The translations under genes and the position numbers were made by a program. Below are positions 41,032 to 49,855 of a DNA stretch of 51,062 bases, in pieces (the stretch's first letter is position 1; every line of letters starts with the position of its first letter). The notes under the pieces were generated by a model. That model saw only the letters and a program-made list of their open reading frames with translations, made no database searches and was not told the DNA's origin. The DNA is taken from positions 1 to 51,062 of the forward strand of contig JAFIGX010000017.1 of assembly GCA_017849455.1 (NCBI GenBank). The letters run 5' to 3'. Source of the DNA: Pseudobacter sp. (GTDB lineage Bacteria; Bacteroidota; Bacteroidia; Chitinophagales; Chitinophagaceae).

Positions 41032-43182
41032 ATGCGGAACCTGATCATTCTTTTAGCCATTCTCTGCGCTGCGCCTGTCCTTGCACAGCCATCCCTACCC
41101 ATCCTCATCGAAACGAAGAACGCCAGCCTGGTCCTGACCGTCGGCAGTAATCAACGCCTGCTCCAGTCGTACCTGGGCAAAAAGACGGACGCAGCTTCCC
41201 GCTCCCAACTGAAGGGTGGCCGTGAAGCCTATATCACGGCAGGTATGGAGAATCAATTCGAACCAGCCATCCGTATGGTGCATAATGATGGTAACCCATC
41301 GCTCGAACTGAAATATGTTTCACACAGATCGACCGTCAACGGCAATATAACGGCCACGGATATCCTGCTGAAAGATCCCATGTACCCAGTGGAAGTGACA
41401 CTGCACTACCTGAGCTATTTCAATGAAGACGTGATCAAAAGCTGGACGGATATCCGCCACCAGGAAAAAAAGCCGGTGCTCATGACGCAATACGCTTCCT
41501 CCATGCTGCACTTCAATGCCAATGAATACTGGCTCACACAGTTCCATGGCGACTGGGCCAGGGAAGTGAACATAGTGGAAGAAAAACTCACCAATGGCAT
41601 CAAATCCATCGAAAGCAAACTGGGCACCCGCTCCAATTTTTACCAAAGCCCCATTTTCTTTTTATCGCTCGACCAACCCTCCGATGAGAATAACGGCGAA
41701 CTGATCGCCGGCACCCTCAACTGGACAGGCAATTTCCAGTTCACTTTCGAAATAGATCAGCGCAATGGTCTCCGCCTGCGCTCCGGTATCAACCCCTATG
41801 CTTCCGAATATTACCTCCCACCCAATGAAATGTTCACCACGCCTGAAATGGTGATCACCTGGTCATCGCAGGGCAAGGGACAGGCAAGCCGCAACCTCCA
41901 CCGCTGGGCCCGCAACTACGGCGTGCTCGATGGCAAAGGACAACGCATGGTGCTGCTCAACAACTGGGAAGCCACCCATACTTCTTTCAACGAGAACAGG
42001 CTCGTGGAGCTTTTCGATGAAGGCAAAAAATTGGGAGTAGACCTGTTCCTGCTCGATGATGGCTGGTTCGGGAATGCGTTCCCTAGAGATGATGATAAGA
42101 ATGGATTGGGCGACTGGCAGGAAGACAAAAGAAAATTGCCCAGCGGTATCGGGTATCTCGTGAAGGAAGCGGAGAAGAAAGGCATCAAATTCGGCATCTG
42201 GCTCGAACCCGAGATGGTGAACCCGAAGAGCGAGCTTTATCGGCAACATCCCGACTGGATACTGCGACTGCCCAACCGTGAGGAAAACCTCGGCAGGAAT
42301 CAATTGGTGCTCGATCTTACCAATCCCAAAGTGCAGGACTTCGTATTCGGCATCGTGGATAACATGATGACGAAATATCCGGGCGTGGCCTTCATCAAAT
42401 GGGACTGTAACCGCAGTATGACGAATGCTTGGTCGCCCTACCTAAAGGACAAACAATCGCACCTCTACGTTGAATATACCCGGTCGCTTTACAAAGTGAT
42501 GGACAGGATCAGGGCCAAATATCCCCTTCTTCCCATCATGCTCTGTGCCGGTGGCGGCGGCCGCACCGACTATGGCGCCCTCAAATATTTTACGGAATTC
42601 TGGCCCAGCGATAATACCGATGGCCTCGAAAGGATCTTCATTCAATGGGGCTATTCCTACTTCTTCCCGGCCAATACCATCTCCGCACACGTGACAAGCA
42701 TGGGCAAACAGCAATCGCTCAAATTCAGGACAGACGTGGCCATGAGCGGCAAGATGGGTTATGATATCCGCGTGAACAACTTCACGGAACAGGAATTGCG
42801 CTTCAGCAATGAAGCCGTGAAGACGTACAAAAGGATCAGCGACGTGACCTGGTCCGGTGATCTGTATCGCCTCGTTTCACCCTACCAGGAAAACAGGGCC
42901 GTGCTCATGTACGTAAGCGAAAACAAAAGCAAGGCCATCCTTTTCAATTATTACACTACCGTACGACGCAGGGATATTTTTGTGAAGGTAAAATTGCAGG
43001 GACTGGACCCACAGAAAAAATACCGCTTCAGGGAGATCGATCTGTTCCCCGATACCAAACCGGCCAATCCGGATAACGACAAAGTATTCACCGGCGATTA
43101 TCTCATGACCGTTGGCCTGAATCTTGCATCGGGAAAGATCACGGCCATGAGTAGTAATGTATACGAGATCACTGAAGAATAA
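41032..43182 (+). CDS. Alpha-galactosidase, glycoside hydrolase family 36
   Basis: A 716-residue exported enzyme (signal peptide to about residue 19, APVLAQP) that releases alpha-1,6-linked galactose. N-terminal beta-supersandwich (about 20-310), TIM barrel (about 320-640) with LLDDGWFGN, WLEPEMVNPKSELY, nucleophile Asp458 in IKWDCN and acid/base in SDNTD (527-531), then a C-terminal beta domain. It retains galactosidase signatures throughout. The beta-propeller gene follows after 16 bp. Confidence 0.94.
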   Translation: MRNLIILLAILCAAPVLAQPSLPILIETKNASLVLTVGSNQRLLQSYLGKKTDAASRSQLKGGREAYITAGMENQFEPAIRMVHNDGNPSLELKYVSHRSTVNGNITATDILLKDPMYPVEVTLHYLSYFNEDVIKSWTDIRHQEKKPVLMTQYASSMLHFNANEYWLTQFHGDWAREVNIVEEKLTNGIKSIESKLGTRSNFYQSPIFFLSLDQPSDENNGELIAGTLNWTGNFQFTFEIDQRNGLRLRSGINPYASEYYLPPNEMFTTPEMVITWSSQGKGQASRNLHRWARNYGVLDGKGQRMVLLNNWEATHTSFNENRLVELFDEGKKLGVDLFLLDDGWFGNAFPRDDDKNGLGDWQEDKRKLPSGIGYLVKEAEKKGIKFGIWLEPEMVNPKSELYRQHPDWILRLPNREENLGRNQLVLDLTNPKVQDFVFGIVDNMMTKYPGVAFIKWDCNRSMTNAWSPYLKDKQSHLYVEYTRSLYKVMDRIRAKYPLLPIMLCAGGGGRTDYGALKYFTEFWPSDNTDGLERIFIQWGYSYFFPANTISAHVTSMGKQQSLKFRTDVAMSGKMGYDIRVNNFTEQELRFSNEAVKTYKRISDVTWSGDLYRLVSPYQENRAVLMYVSENKSKAILFNYYTTVRRRDIFVKVKLQGLDPQKKYRFREIDLFPDTKPANPDNDKVFTGDYLMTVGLNLASGKITAMSSNVYEITEE

Positions 43183-43198
43183 ACTAAAAACCAACAAT

Positions 43199-44017
43199 AT
43201 GAGATCTATCCTATTCCTGTTGCTGCTGGGCATTGCAGGCAGCGCCGCTGCACAACACCGGTTGGAAAAATTATGGAAAACGGATACGGTGGTGGCCATT
43301 CCGGAATCCGTTTATCCCGATCTGAAAAATGGCATTCTCTACGTTTCCCTGATCGACGGGCCGGGATGGGCGGCAGATGGAAAAGGTGGTGTTGGGAAGA
43401 TGAGCCCCGATGGAAAAAAATTCGATTCCACCTGGATCACCGGTCTCGATGCCCCAAAAGGTATCGGCAAGCTCGGCAATAAATTATATGTGGCCGATAT
43501 CACGCACCTGATCGTGATCGATATTCCCAAAGGCGCCATCGACAAAAAGATCGCAGTAGAAGGCGCGCAGGCATTGAACGATGTAACAGTATCCGACAAG
43601 GGGACCGTTTATGTGTCCGATTCGAAAACCGCCCGCGTTTGGCGCATCGAACAGGATGTTCCCTCCCTTTACCTGGAAGACATGAAAGGCGTGAACGGCC
43701 TCAAAGCTGTGGGCGATGAGTTGTATATCGCTTCCGGCAAATCATTCGTGAAAGCAGATGCACAAAAAAAGATCACGCACATTGCCGAGCTTCCGCAAAG
43801 CGGTGATGGCGTGGAGCCTGTGGGCAACGGCGATTTCATCGTAACGGCCTGGTTAGGGTATATTTTCTATGTGCACGCCGATGGAAAGGTAGAGACGATG
43901 CTGGAAACACACGCTGAGAAGAAGAATACCGCCGATATCGGATATGATCCGGCCAAAAAGATCCTGTATGTACCCACCTTCAATGGAAAGACAGTAGAAG
44001 CATACAGACTGAAATAG
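43199..44017 (+). CDS. Exported SMP-30/NHL-type beta-propeller protein
   Basis: A 272-residue protein with signal peptide (MRSILFLLLLGIAGSAAAQ) and repeated four-strand blades: LKNGILYVSLIDGPG, LGNKLYVADITHL, VSDKGTVYVSDSKTARV, GDELYIASGK and PAKKILYVPTFNGKTVEAYRL. It could be a lactonase of the gluconolactonase superfamily or a binding protein; acid residues for a metal centre cannot be assigned with confidence. It starts 16 bp after GH36. The ATG at 43199 is preferred over one 14 codons upstream that would lie inside GH36. Confidence 0.8.
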   Translation: MRSILFLLLLGIAGSAAAQHRLEKLWKTDTVVAIPESVYPDLKNGILYVSLIDGPGWAADGKGGVGKMSPDGKKFDSTWITGLDAPKGIGKLGNKLYVADITHLIVIDIPKGAIDKKIAVEGAQALNDVTVSDKGTVYVSDSKTARVWRIEQDVPSLYLEDMKGVNGLKAVGDELYIASGKSFVKADAQKKITHIAELPQSGDGVEPVGNGDFIVTAWLGYIFYVHADGKVETMLETHAEKKNTADIGYDPAKKILYVPTFNGKTVEAYRLK

Positions 44018-44043
44018 TACGTGCAAAATAACTCAGCTCATTT

Positions 44044-44067
44044 CCTTCGTGCCTTTGAGCCTTCGTG
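44044..44067. repeat. Single-arm 8-bp tandem array
   Basis: Three octamers CCTTCGTG, CCTTTGAG, CCTTCGTG in tandem, in the spacer between convergent genes. No complementary arm is present. Similar in design to the arms of the modular hairpins but a different unit. Confidence 0.45.
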
Positions 44068-44080
44068 ATTGCAAAAAAGT

Positions 44081-44131
44081 ACAGGGTACGCTAAGCGTGA
44101 ACGATTGCTGAAAACACGCCGCGCACCCTGT
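44081..44131. terminator. Hairpin between convergent genes
   Basis: ACAGGGT (44081-44087) pairs with ACCCTGT (44125-44131); next to the left arm is a perfect palindrome ACGCTAAGCGT (44088-44098). It sits 64 bases after the propeller stop and 31 bases before the end of the six-hairpin gene. A bidirectional terminator is likely. Confidence 0.5.
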
Positions 44132-44161
44132 TTAGTCACCAAAAAACAAACTTGAATGGTT

Positions 44162-46207
44162 TTATAATTGCACCTTTTGCGTAGCTCCTTCTTTGATCGT
44201 GTATTTTTTCGGTACCCCGTTCTTGGTGATCGTGATATCGAGCTTACCTGCGCCTGCCCTCTTTACTTCCAGGTCGAAATCATTCCCGAATGAATGAATG
44301 TTCTTCAATGCCATCTTGTCCCACTTCACCGGCAATCTCGGTGTACAATCGAAACTGTTGAACCCTGTAGGCCGGATACCGAACATCCCTTCCGTATATA
44401 TCCTGCAATAGAGGCCACTCTCGGCCGAGAGGTGACGTTGATTACCTTCCGGATAGGCTTCCACGGCATAAGGCACATGATCGCCGAGCAAACGCCTGCG
44501 GGAATAATATTCGAGGAAGTTGAGCGCTTTCTCTGTTTCGCCGGCGGCAAATACGCCGCGGAGCGCATACAAAGTAGAGCGGTCCCAGAAAGTTTTATTA
44601 CCGGCCAGTGAGGCAAGACCATCTGCCGTCCACAAGCGGGGAGAGAACAGGGCATCGATCGTACCTTCTTTGCGGTCGAAAATATCGACCGTCAAAGGCC
44701 CGCAGATCCAGGCCCTCAGTGTATCGTTCCCTTCATAATAGCGGTAGGTAGCGAACCCTTCCACAGTAGCGCCGAAGAATTTTTCGATATTGGAGCGGAT
44801 CGCTTTTTCATCGGCCGCATATTGGGTCAGTTGTTGTTTGGGTATCCCCAGTGCTTTGCCCAGCATCCCTGCAGAGCGTAGCGCATCATAATAAAGGATG
44901 CTGGTATGCAGGTTGGCAGTGCCGGCAGGGAAACGGCCTTCCAGTTCATCACTGTTGGAAGCCACTACCCCATTGGCATTGATCTTACGATGCAGGTATT
45001 CGAGGCACCATTCGATCAGGGGCCATAACACTCTTGCCGAATCAGCATTCCCGTTGGCCAGCGCATAACGGCCAGCCCCATACGCGATCATGGCCATATC
45101 GCCCCTGTCCTTCGCTCCCTGCCATACGGCATCGCCTTCGGCGATGATGGAACTCGGAATAGGTCTATATTCGGGATTCATGTATTTCGCAAACCAGCGA
45201 TAAGCATTCATGGCCGATCTGTTACCGATCTCATCTCCCAGAAAGGCAAAAAAAGGATTGATGTATTCTGCCTGGTCATTGGCCCAGATAGCAGCGTAAT
45301 AACGAAGACCGCCGGGACCATGCAGGTAACCGCCTTTGGTAAGATAAATGCTTTCGGTCCCCCTGATCTTGGCGAATGCGAATGCGGTGTTCAGGATATT
45401 GTCGGGCGTTTCGAGCTGCAGGCGGGAAAGTATCTGTGCAATACGCGCCTTCCTTGCCGACAGTTCATTTTCGATCACGGGCTTTACTACCGGCCTGCCG
45501 GCATCAGCAGCATGATAAATGATGGCGAATATGGTGGAATCGCCGGGGGCAACAGTTTTCAACCCTTCATTCACGGTCGATACAAAGAAGCTGTGTTGAA
45601 CAGGCGTGCTGCGTTCAGTAGCAGGACGTACTTCACGATTTAGATATTCCATTTCGATCTTCACCGGTTGCCTGCCTTTGTTGAAAAAGGCCCAACGTTC
45701 AATGGCCAGCGGTTTATCGACAGACGGGAACAGCGTGCGTGTAAGACGGATGGCGCCCTCCTTGCCTACTTCACTGGTCATTTCCATGATGCCTTTGTGA
45801 CGAATGCTGATGAGCTTCTCCGGCTGATCGGGCGCGACGGCTGCATTGTACACCCCTGTTCGCATCAGCTTATCATTGATGAGAAATCGTGGAAGGTCAT
45901 TGTCGGTCACGTTATAGGTCATGCTGGCGATGGTACGTACCGGTAACAGGCGGAAAGCAGGGAATACCATCGTGCGGTTGAGGGATGGTTTTCCGTCGGC
46001 ATCGGCCCCGTATTGTACCCAAAGCGATACTTTCTCCCCGCTCATTTCGATATGGTCCTGGTGCGGAAGCCTGTTATCGGGTTTCCACTCGATGCTGCCA
46101 TCGGGCTGTATGGCCCAACGGTCCAGCTGTACGGCCGGTTGTGCCGACGCCAGCGATGATGCAAGAAGGATAGCTGACAATAATCCAGCCGGGAGCTTAT
46201 ATTCCAT
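44162..46207 (-). CDS. Exported six-hairpin ((alpha/alpha)6) glycosidase, family not assigned
   Basis: A 681-residue exported protein (signal peptide to about residue 22, SSLASAQ). N-terminal beta-rich domain (about 25-265), then an (alpha/alpha)6-barrel-like domain (about 270-600) with RYYAAIWANDQAEY, SIIAEGDAVWQGAKDRG, SNSDELEGRFPAGTANLHTS and RRRLLGDHVPYAVEAYPEGNQ. It is related in layout to GH63/GH78/GH95-type enzymes; the exact family and catalytic acid were not settled. It lies 8 bp after the GH97 gene in one operon. Confidence 0.75.
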   Translation of the reverse strand: MEYKLPAGLLSAILLASSLASAQPAVQLDRWAIQPDGSIEWKPDNRLPHQDHIEMSGEKVSLWVQYGADADGKPSLNRTMVFPAFRLLPVRTIASMTYNVTDNDLPRFLINDKLMRTGVYNAAVAPDQPEKLISIRHKGIMEMTSEVGKEGAIRLTRTLFPSVDKPLAIERWAFFNKGRQPVKIEMEYLNREVRPATERSTPVQHSFFVSTVNEGLKTVAPGDSTIFAIIYHAADAGRPVVKPVIENELSARKARIAQILSRLQLETPDNILNTAFAFAKIRGTESIYLTKGGYLHGPGGLRYYAAIWANDQAEYINPFFAFLGDEIGNRSAMNAYRWFAKYMNPEYRPIPSSIIAEGDAVWQGAKDRGDMAMIAYGAGRYALANGNADSARVLWPLIEWCLEYLHRKINANGVVASNSDELEGRFPAGTANLHTSILYYDALRSAGMLGKALGIPKQQLTQYAADEKAIRSNIEKFFGATVEGFATYRYYEGNDTLRAWICGPLTVDIFDRKEGTIDALFSPRLWTADGLASLAGNKTFWDRSTLYALRGVFAAGETEKALNFLEYYSRRRLLGDHVPYAVEAYPEGNQRHLSAESGLYCRIYTEGMFGIRPTGFNSFDCTPRLPVKWDKMALKNIHSFGNDFDLEVKRAGAGKLDITITKNGVPKKYTIKEGATQKVQL

Positions 46208-46215
46208 ACGTATTT

Positions 46216-48108
46216 TTATTTTGATTCATTGGTGAAGCGGCCTATATAACCTCCGCCTGCTTCGAGTGAAAGGTTGATCGTATTGGCGGCTGTATATTTC
46301 GCCTGCTCTACCTGTATCGCTGCCGGATCGTTGACGGCATCTTTGGCAATGGAGGCAGTAAATTGTCCTTTCTTCAGGAAGCTGAGCGGTATGCTCACCT
46401 GTCTGGGTGTCGATCCATTCATGATGGCCAGGAACCAGGTGTTCCCCCTGCGCCGTGCATAGATGGCAAGCTCGCCAATGGCAGAGCCTTTCAGCACGAT
46501 CGTTTCATCCCAGGTGGAAGGAATGCTTTTGATGATCCCTGCTGCCGGACTGGCGAGCAGGCTGTCGGGATGTGCGGCATACGTGAGCAAGGGCGCATCG
46601 AGAATGGCCGCACTGGCGATCTGGTGTGCCCTGGTGGTATTGCCACGGCGCTCGCCGAACATCACCACGGTATACTCGGCAGGGCCTGCCAGCCAACGGG
46701 TGAATGGAATGGTGGTCTCATGCGCTGCTTTATCAGGTATCCTGCGTGCTTCCATTCCTTTCACTGCTTCCCGCACCATTTCATTAGGATAAGTCCTTGA
46801 AAGCCCTGTTGGTTTATTGGCGCCATGGAAATCGAGCAGCAAATGGTTCTGCGCTGCATCGAGGAGAATGGCATCGTAAAGGTCGATGGTCTCTTTTGCT
46901 TCATGATCGAAGAAATCTATTTTCAATCCTGTAACACCGAGATCATGGCAGCGTTTGAAAAGCTCCTTTCTTTTGATATCATCATGCAGTCCTTTGGAAT
47001 GTACCCAGAACCAGATCCCTATTTTTTTCTCATTGGAATAACTGATCAGGTCACGGATCTGCTCGTCGGTCCACCTCGTCCAGAACCCTTCCAGGATATT
47101 ATGCTCGAAACCCAATGCGGCGGCGCCATCAGTGAATTTCTTCATCACTTCCACCGTGCCATCGCCACCACCGTCGAGGTATTTCCAGACAGCCCTGCCG
47201 GGTTTGATCCAACTTGTATGGATACCTTCGGGGAATAATTTTTTGTCGTAGGGTTTGCAAAGCGCATAGACGACATCGGTATTGACCAGGGCATTCAGAT
47301 CTGCACCTGCCAGTACCACGCGCCAGGGCGTAGTGATAGCGCCGGCAACGGCAGCCGGCTGCATCAGCCTGGTCGTATCTTCCGGACTGTATCGCAGGCG
47401 ATAGGGATAGGAAGGCCGCTGATGCTGCGGCAGGCGTATCATGAGGCCATTCTTTCCATTAGCCTGTAATGCCATGCCCGGATAGCCTTGCAGACCGGCT
47501 TCCGTAATAGCCCCATACGCTCCTTGCGGCAGGCGGAAAGTACCGGGCGGGGCCACCCATTGCAGGTTTTGCACCTCTCCGATCTCTTTACTTTCATAAA
47601 CGCCTTCATAATGCGATTCGATATTATGGAACCAGAGGGTACTGCCTGCAGGGATATTGAAGACCGTAGCCTCATCCGGTATGCGGGAAGCACCGGCGCC
47701 GCCGGGAATGATAAAGCGGAAACCCGCACCAGTATTGAACACGCGCAGTTCCAGGGAATATTTTATGGAGCCCGACTGAATGGGTATGATCACTCCGTTA
47801 TATTGGTTCACTGCTTCCGCATGGGGACCCATGATTGGAAAACGCTCATTGACAGTAGTTAGTTGAGGCTTTCCGGTCACTGCTCCACGAGTGATCTCTT
47901 TTCCATCAAGGGTATATTGTAATGGAGAGGACCCTATGATGGGGATACTATTCAGATGCAGGGTAAAGAACAATTGCTGATCTTGTGAGTAAAGGCGGAA
48001 CCGGAGCTGGCCGTCGGGACTTTTGATCTGGAGGATATCGGCAGCCAGGGCGGGTACGGATAGCAGCGAACATGCTGCGATACCCATGAATAAAAAAAAT
48101 CGTTTCAT
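46216..48108 (-). CDS. Glycoside hydrolase family 97, likely retaining alpha-galactosidase type
   Basis: A 630-residue exported enzyme (signal peptide to about residue 22). N-terminal beta-supersandwich opens ILQIKSPDGQLRFRL. TIM barrel has KYLDGGGDG, ILEGFWTRW, IGIWFWVHSKG and GLKIDFFDHEAKE. Asp398 in KIDFFD stands where the retaining GH97 enzymes have their nucleophile, unlike SusB, which uses Glu residues and inverts, so an alpha-galactosidase is more likely than a starch glucosidase (inference). A C-terminal beta domain follows. First gene of a two-gene operon. Confidence 0.92.
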   Translation of the reverse strand: MKRFFLFMGIAACSLLSVPALAADILQIKSPDGQLRFRLYSQDQQLFFTLHLNSIPIIGSSPLQYTLDGKEITRGAVTGKPQLTTVNERFPIMGPHAEAVNQYNGVIIPIQSGSIKYSLELRVFNTGAGFRFIIPGGAGASRIPDEATVFNIPAGSTLWFHNIESHYEGVYESKEIGEVQNLQWVAPPGTFRLPQGAYGAITEAGLQGYPGMALQANGKNGLMIRLPQHQRPSYPYRLRYSPEDTTRLMQPAAVAGAITTPWRVVLAGADLNALVNTDVVYALCKPYDKKLFPEGIHTSWIKPGRAVWKYLDGGGDGTVEVMKKFTDGAAALGFEHNILEGFWTRWTDEQIRDLISYSNEKKIGIWFWVHSKGLHDDIKRKELFKRCHDLGVTGLKIDFFDHEAKETIDLYDAILLDAAQNHLLLDFHGANKPTGLSRTYPNEMVREAVKGMEARRIPDKAAHETTIPFTRWLAGPAEYTVVMFGERRGNTTRAHQIASAAILDAPLLTYAAHPDSLLASPAAGIIKSIPSTWDETIVLKGSAIGELAIYARRRGNTWFLAIMNGSTPRQVSIPLSFLKKGQFTASIAKDAVNDPAAIQVEQAKYTAANTINLSLEAGGGYIGRFTNESK

Positions 48109-48162
48109 ATCAACAAGCTTGATGGGTTAATGAATCCGAAGTAACAGTATGCTAAATTATCC

Positions 48163-48210
48163 GATTAGCCGGTGTTTCAAAGGGCTGTTAATTCCTGTAA
48201 TTGGCTAATC
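48163..48210. promoter_or_regulatory. Inverted repeat in the divergent GH97/beta-helix promoter region
   Basis: GATTAGCC (48163-48170) and GGCTAATC (48203-48210) are perfect inverted repeats with centres 40 bp apart, about four helical turns, in the 165-bp space between two divergent enzyme genes. Operator function is inferred. Confidence 0.45.
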
Positions 48211-48273
48211 ATTCAACTATTCTGGCATCGAGTTTCGTATAATCGATTTTTGTAGGAATATTATGATTAATTC

Positions 48274-49818
48274 ATGAAAACAGACATGATGAAATATACA
48301 AACCGGCGCCCCATGGCCTGGCTCGCCGCCATGGCCTTATCGATCGGGATGTCCTTCAGTCCGATAACCGGCGGCAACTGGGAATCCAAATTCATTAAAA
48401 TCGAAAAGGGCGGCTCACTGAAATACATAGCCGACGAAAAAGGCAATACCATACCGGATTTCAGCCGGGTAGGCTATTTCCATGGTGATGTGGTCATTCC
48501 CGATATCCCGGTGGTGACCACCATCGAACCATCGGGGAATGCCTTCCAGGAAATCCAGCAGGCGATCGATCAACTGGCTGCCAAAACGCCCGATGCCAAT
48601 GGTTTTAGAGGCGCCATCCTCCTTAAAAAAGGCAGTTATCTTTTTCCGCGCACGCTCAGGATCACGGCAGGCGGGATCGTGCTGAGAGGTGAAGGCCCAA
48701 CGGCCGAAGGCACCCGCCTGGTGGCCACTGCCGCCAATAAGGAACCACTGATCGAAGTAGCCGGGACAGGTAATATCAAAGAAGTACCCGGAACACGTAT
48801 ACCCATTACCGATAGTTATGTCCCTGTCGGCGCCCATTCATTTTCCGTAAAAGATGCTTCGTCCCTGAAGGCAGGCGATCCGGTCATCCTTTTCTATCCT
48901 CCATCCCAAAAGCTGATCCACGACCTGAAAATGGACCAGATCGAAGAAAGGGATGGCACCCGTCAATGGAAAGCGGAAGAATATGCCCTCTCGTTTGAAC
49001 GGCAGATCACCAGGATCGATGGCAATACCATATATATAGATAACCCTGTAGTGCTGGCCATCGATGCCAATTATAGCGGGGGTGAGATATTCAAATACCA
49101 GTTCAGCGGGCGCATTCAGCAGGTAGGGATCGAGAACCTGTACTGCGAATCCATCTTTGAAAGCGATACGGCCGAGAACCATTCCTGGGATGCCGTTTCA
49201 TTCAACAGGATCGAGAACGGATGGGTAAGAAAAGTGGCGGCCCGCTATTTTGCCTATTCCTGCGTGAACCTGGGCGGACAGGCAAAAAATATCACGGTGC
49301 AGGATTGCCTTTGCTTCGACCACAAATCGCAGATCACCGGCGGACGCCGTTATTCTTTCAATAATACAGGCCAGCAAAATCTTTTCCTCGATTGCCATGC
49401 CAGGGATGGACGCCACGATTATGTTACCGGCGCCAAGGTCTGCGGTCCCAATGTCTTTTACAATTGTACAGCCGCCACCACACATGCCGATATCGGCCCT
49501 CACCACCGATGGGCCGTGGGTACCTTGTATGATAATATCGTGAGCGATGGCGACCTCAATGTGCAGGACAGGGGCAACTGGGGCAGCGGCCACGGATGGG
49601 CAGGTGTTACACAAGTGATCTGGAATTGCACCGTGCGAAAAGCAGCCGTACAAAGCCCCTGGGGGGGCGGCAAAAATTATTGCATCGGCCTGAAAGGGAA
49701 AAAAGACGACGGCCGTTTGAAAGGAAGGCCCGATGGAGAATGGGAAGGACAAAACAGATCCGGCCTCGAACCTGCTTCATTATACCTGGCGCAACTGAAG
49801 GCAAGACAATCACATTGA
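48274..49818 (+). CDS. Exported right-handed beta-helix protein, pectate-lyase-like fold
   Basis: A 514-residue protein with a hydrophobic N-terminal signal segment (about 12-30). From residue 80 it has the pectate-lyase-superfamily opening (AFQEIQQAIDQLAAK, GAILLKKGSYLFPRTLRI, GGIVLRGEG). Beta-helix rungs with N/C ladders run through ITVQDCLCFDHKSQ, NTGQQNLFLDCHARD and VFYNCTAATT. No Ca-binding lyase triad could be assigned. It begins a plus-strand unit with the GH105 gene 37 bp downstream, which fits pectin side-chain cleavage. The start may be at this ATG or 5 codons later. Confidence 0.75.
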   Translation: MKTDMMKYTNRRPMAWLAAMALSIGMSFSPITGGNWESKFIKIEKGGSLKYIADEKGNTIPDFSRVGYFHGDVVIPDIPVVTTIEPSGNAFQEIQQAIDQLAAKTPDANGFRGAILLKKGSYLFPRTLRITAGGIVLRGEGPTAEGTRLVATAANKEPLIEVAGTGNIKEVPGTRIPITDSYVPVGAHSFSVKDASSLKAGDPVILFYPPSQKLIHDLKMDQIEERDGTRQWKAEEYALSFERQITRIDGNTIYIDNPVVLAIDANYSGGEIFKYQFSGRIQQVGIENLYCESIFESDTAENHSWDAVSFNRIENGWVRKVAARYFAYSCVNLGGQAKNITVQDCLCFDHKSQITGGRRYSFNNTGQQNLFLDCHARDGRHDYVTGAKVCGPNVFYNCTAATTHADIGPHHRWAVGTLYDNIVSDGDLNVQDRGNWGSGHGWAGVTQVIWNCTVRKAAVQSPWGGGKNYCIGLKGKKDDGRLKGRPDGEWEGQNRSGLEPASLYLAQLKARQSH

Positions 49819-49855
49819 TCAACATACCATTCAACTGCACTTTTAAACCCTTAGT

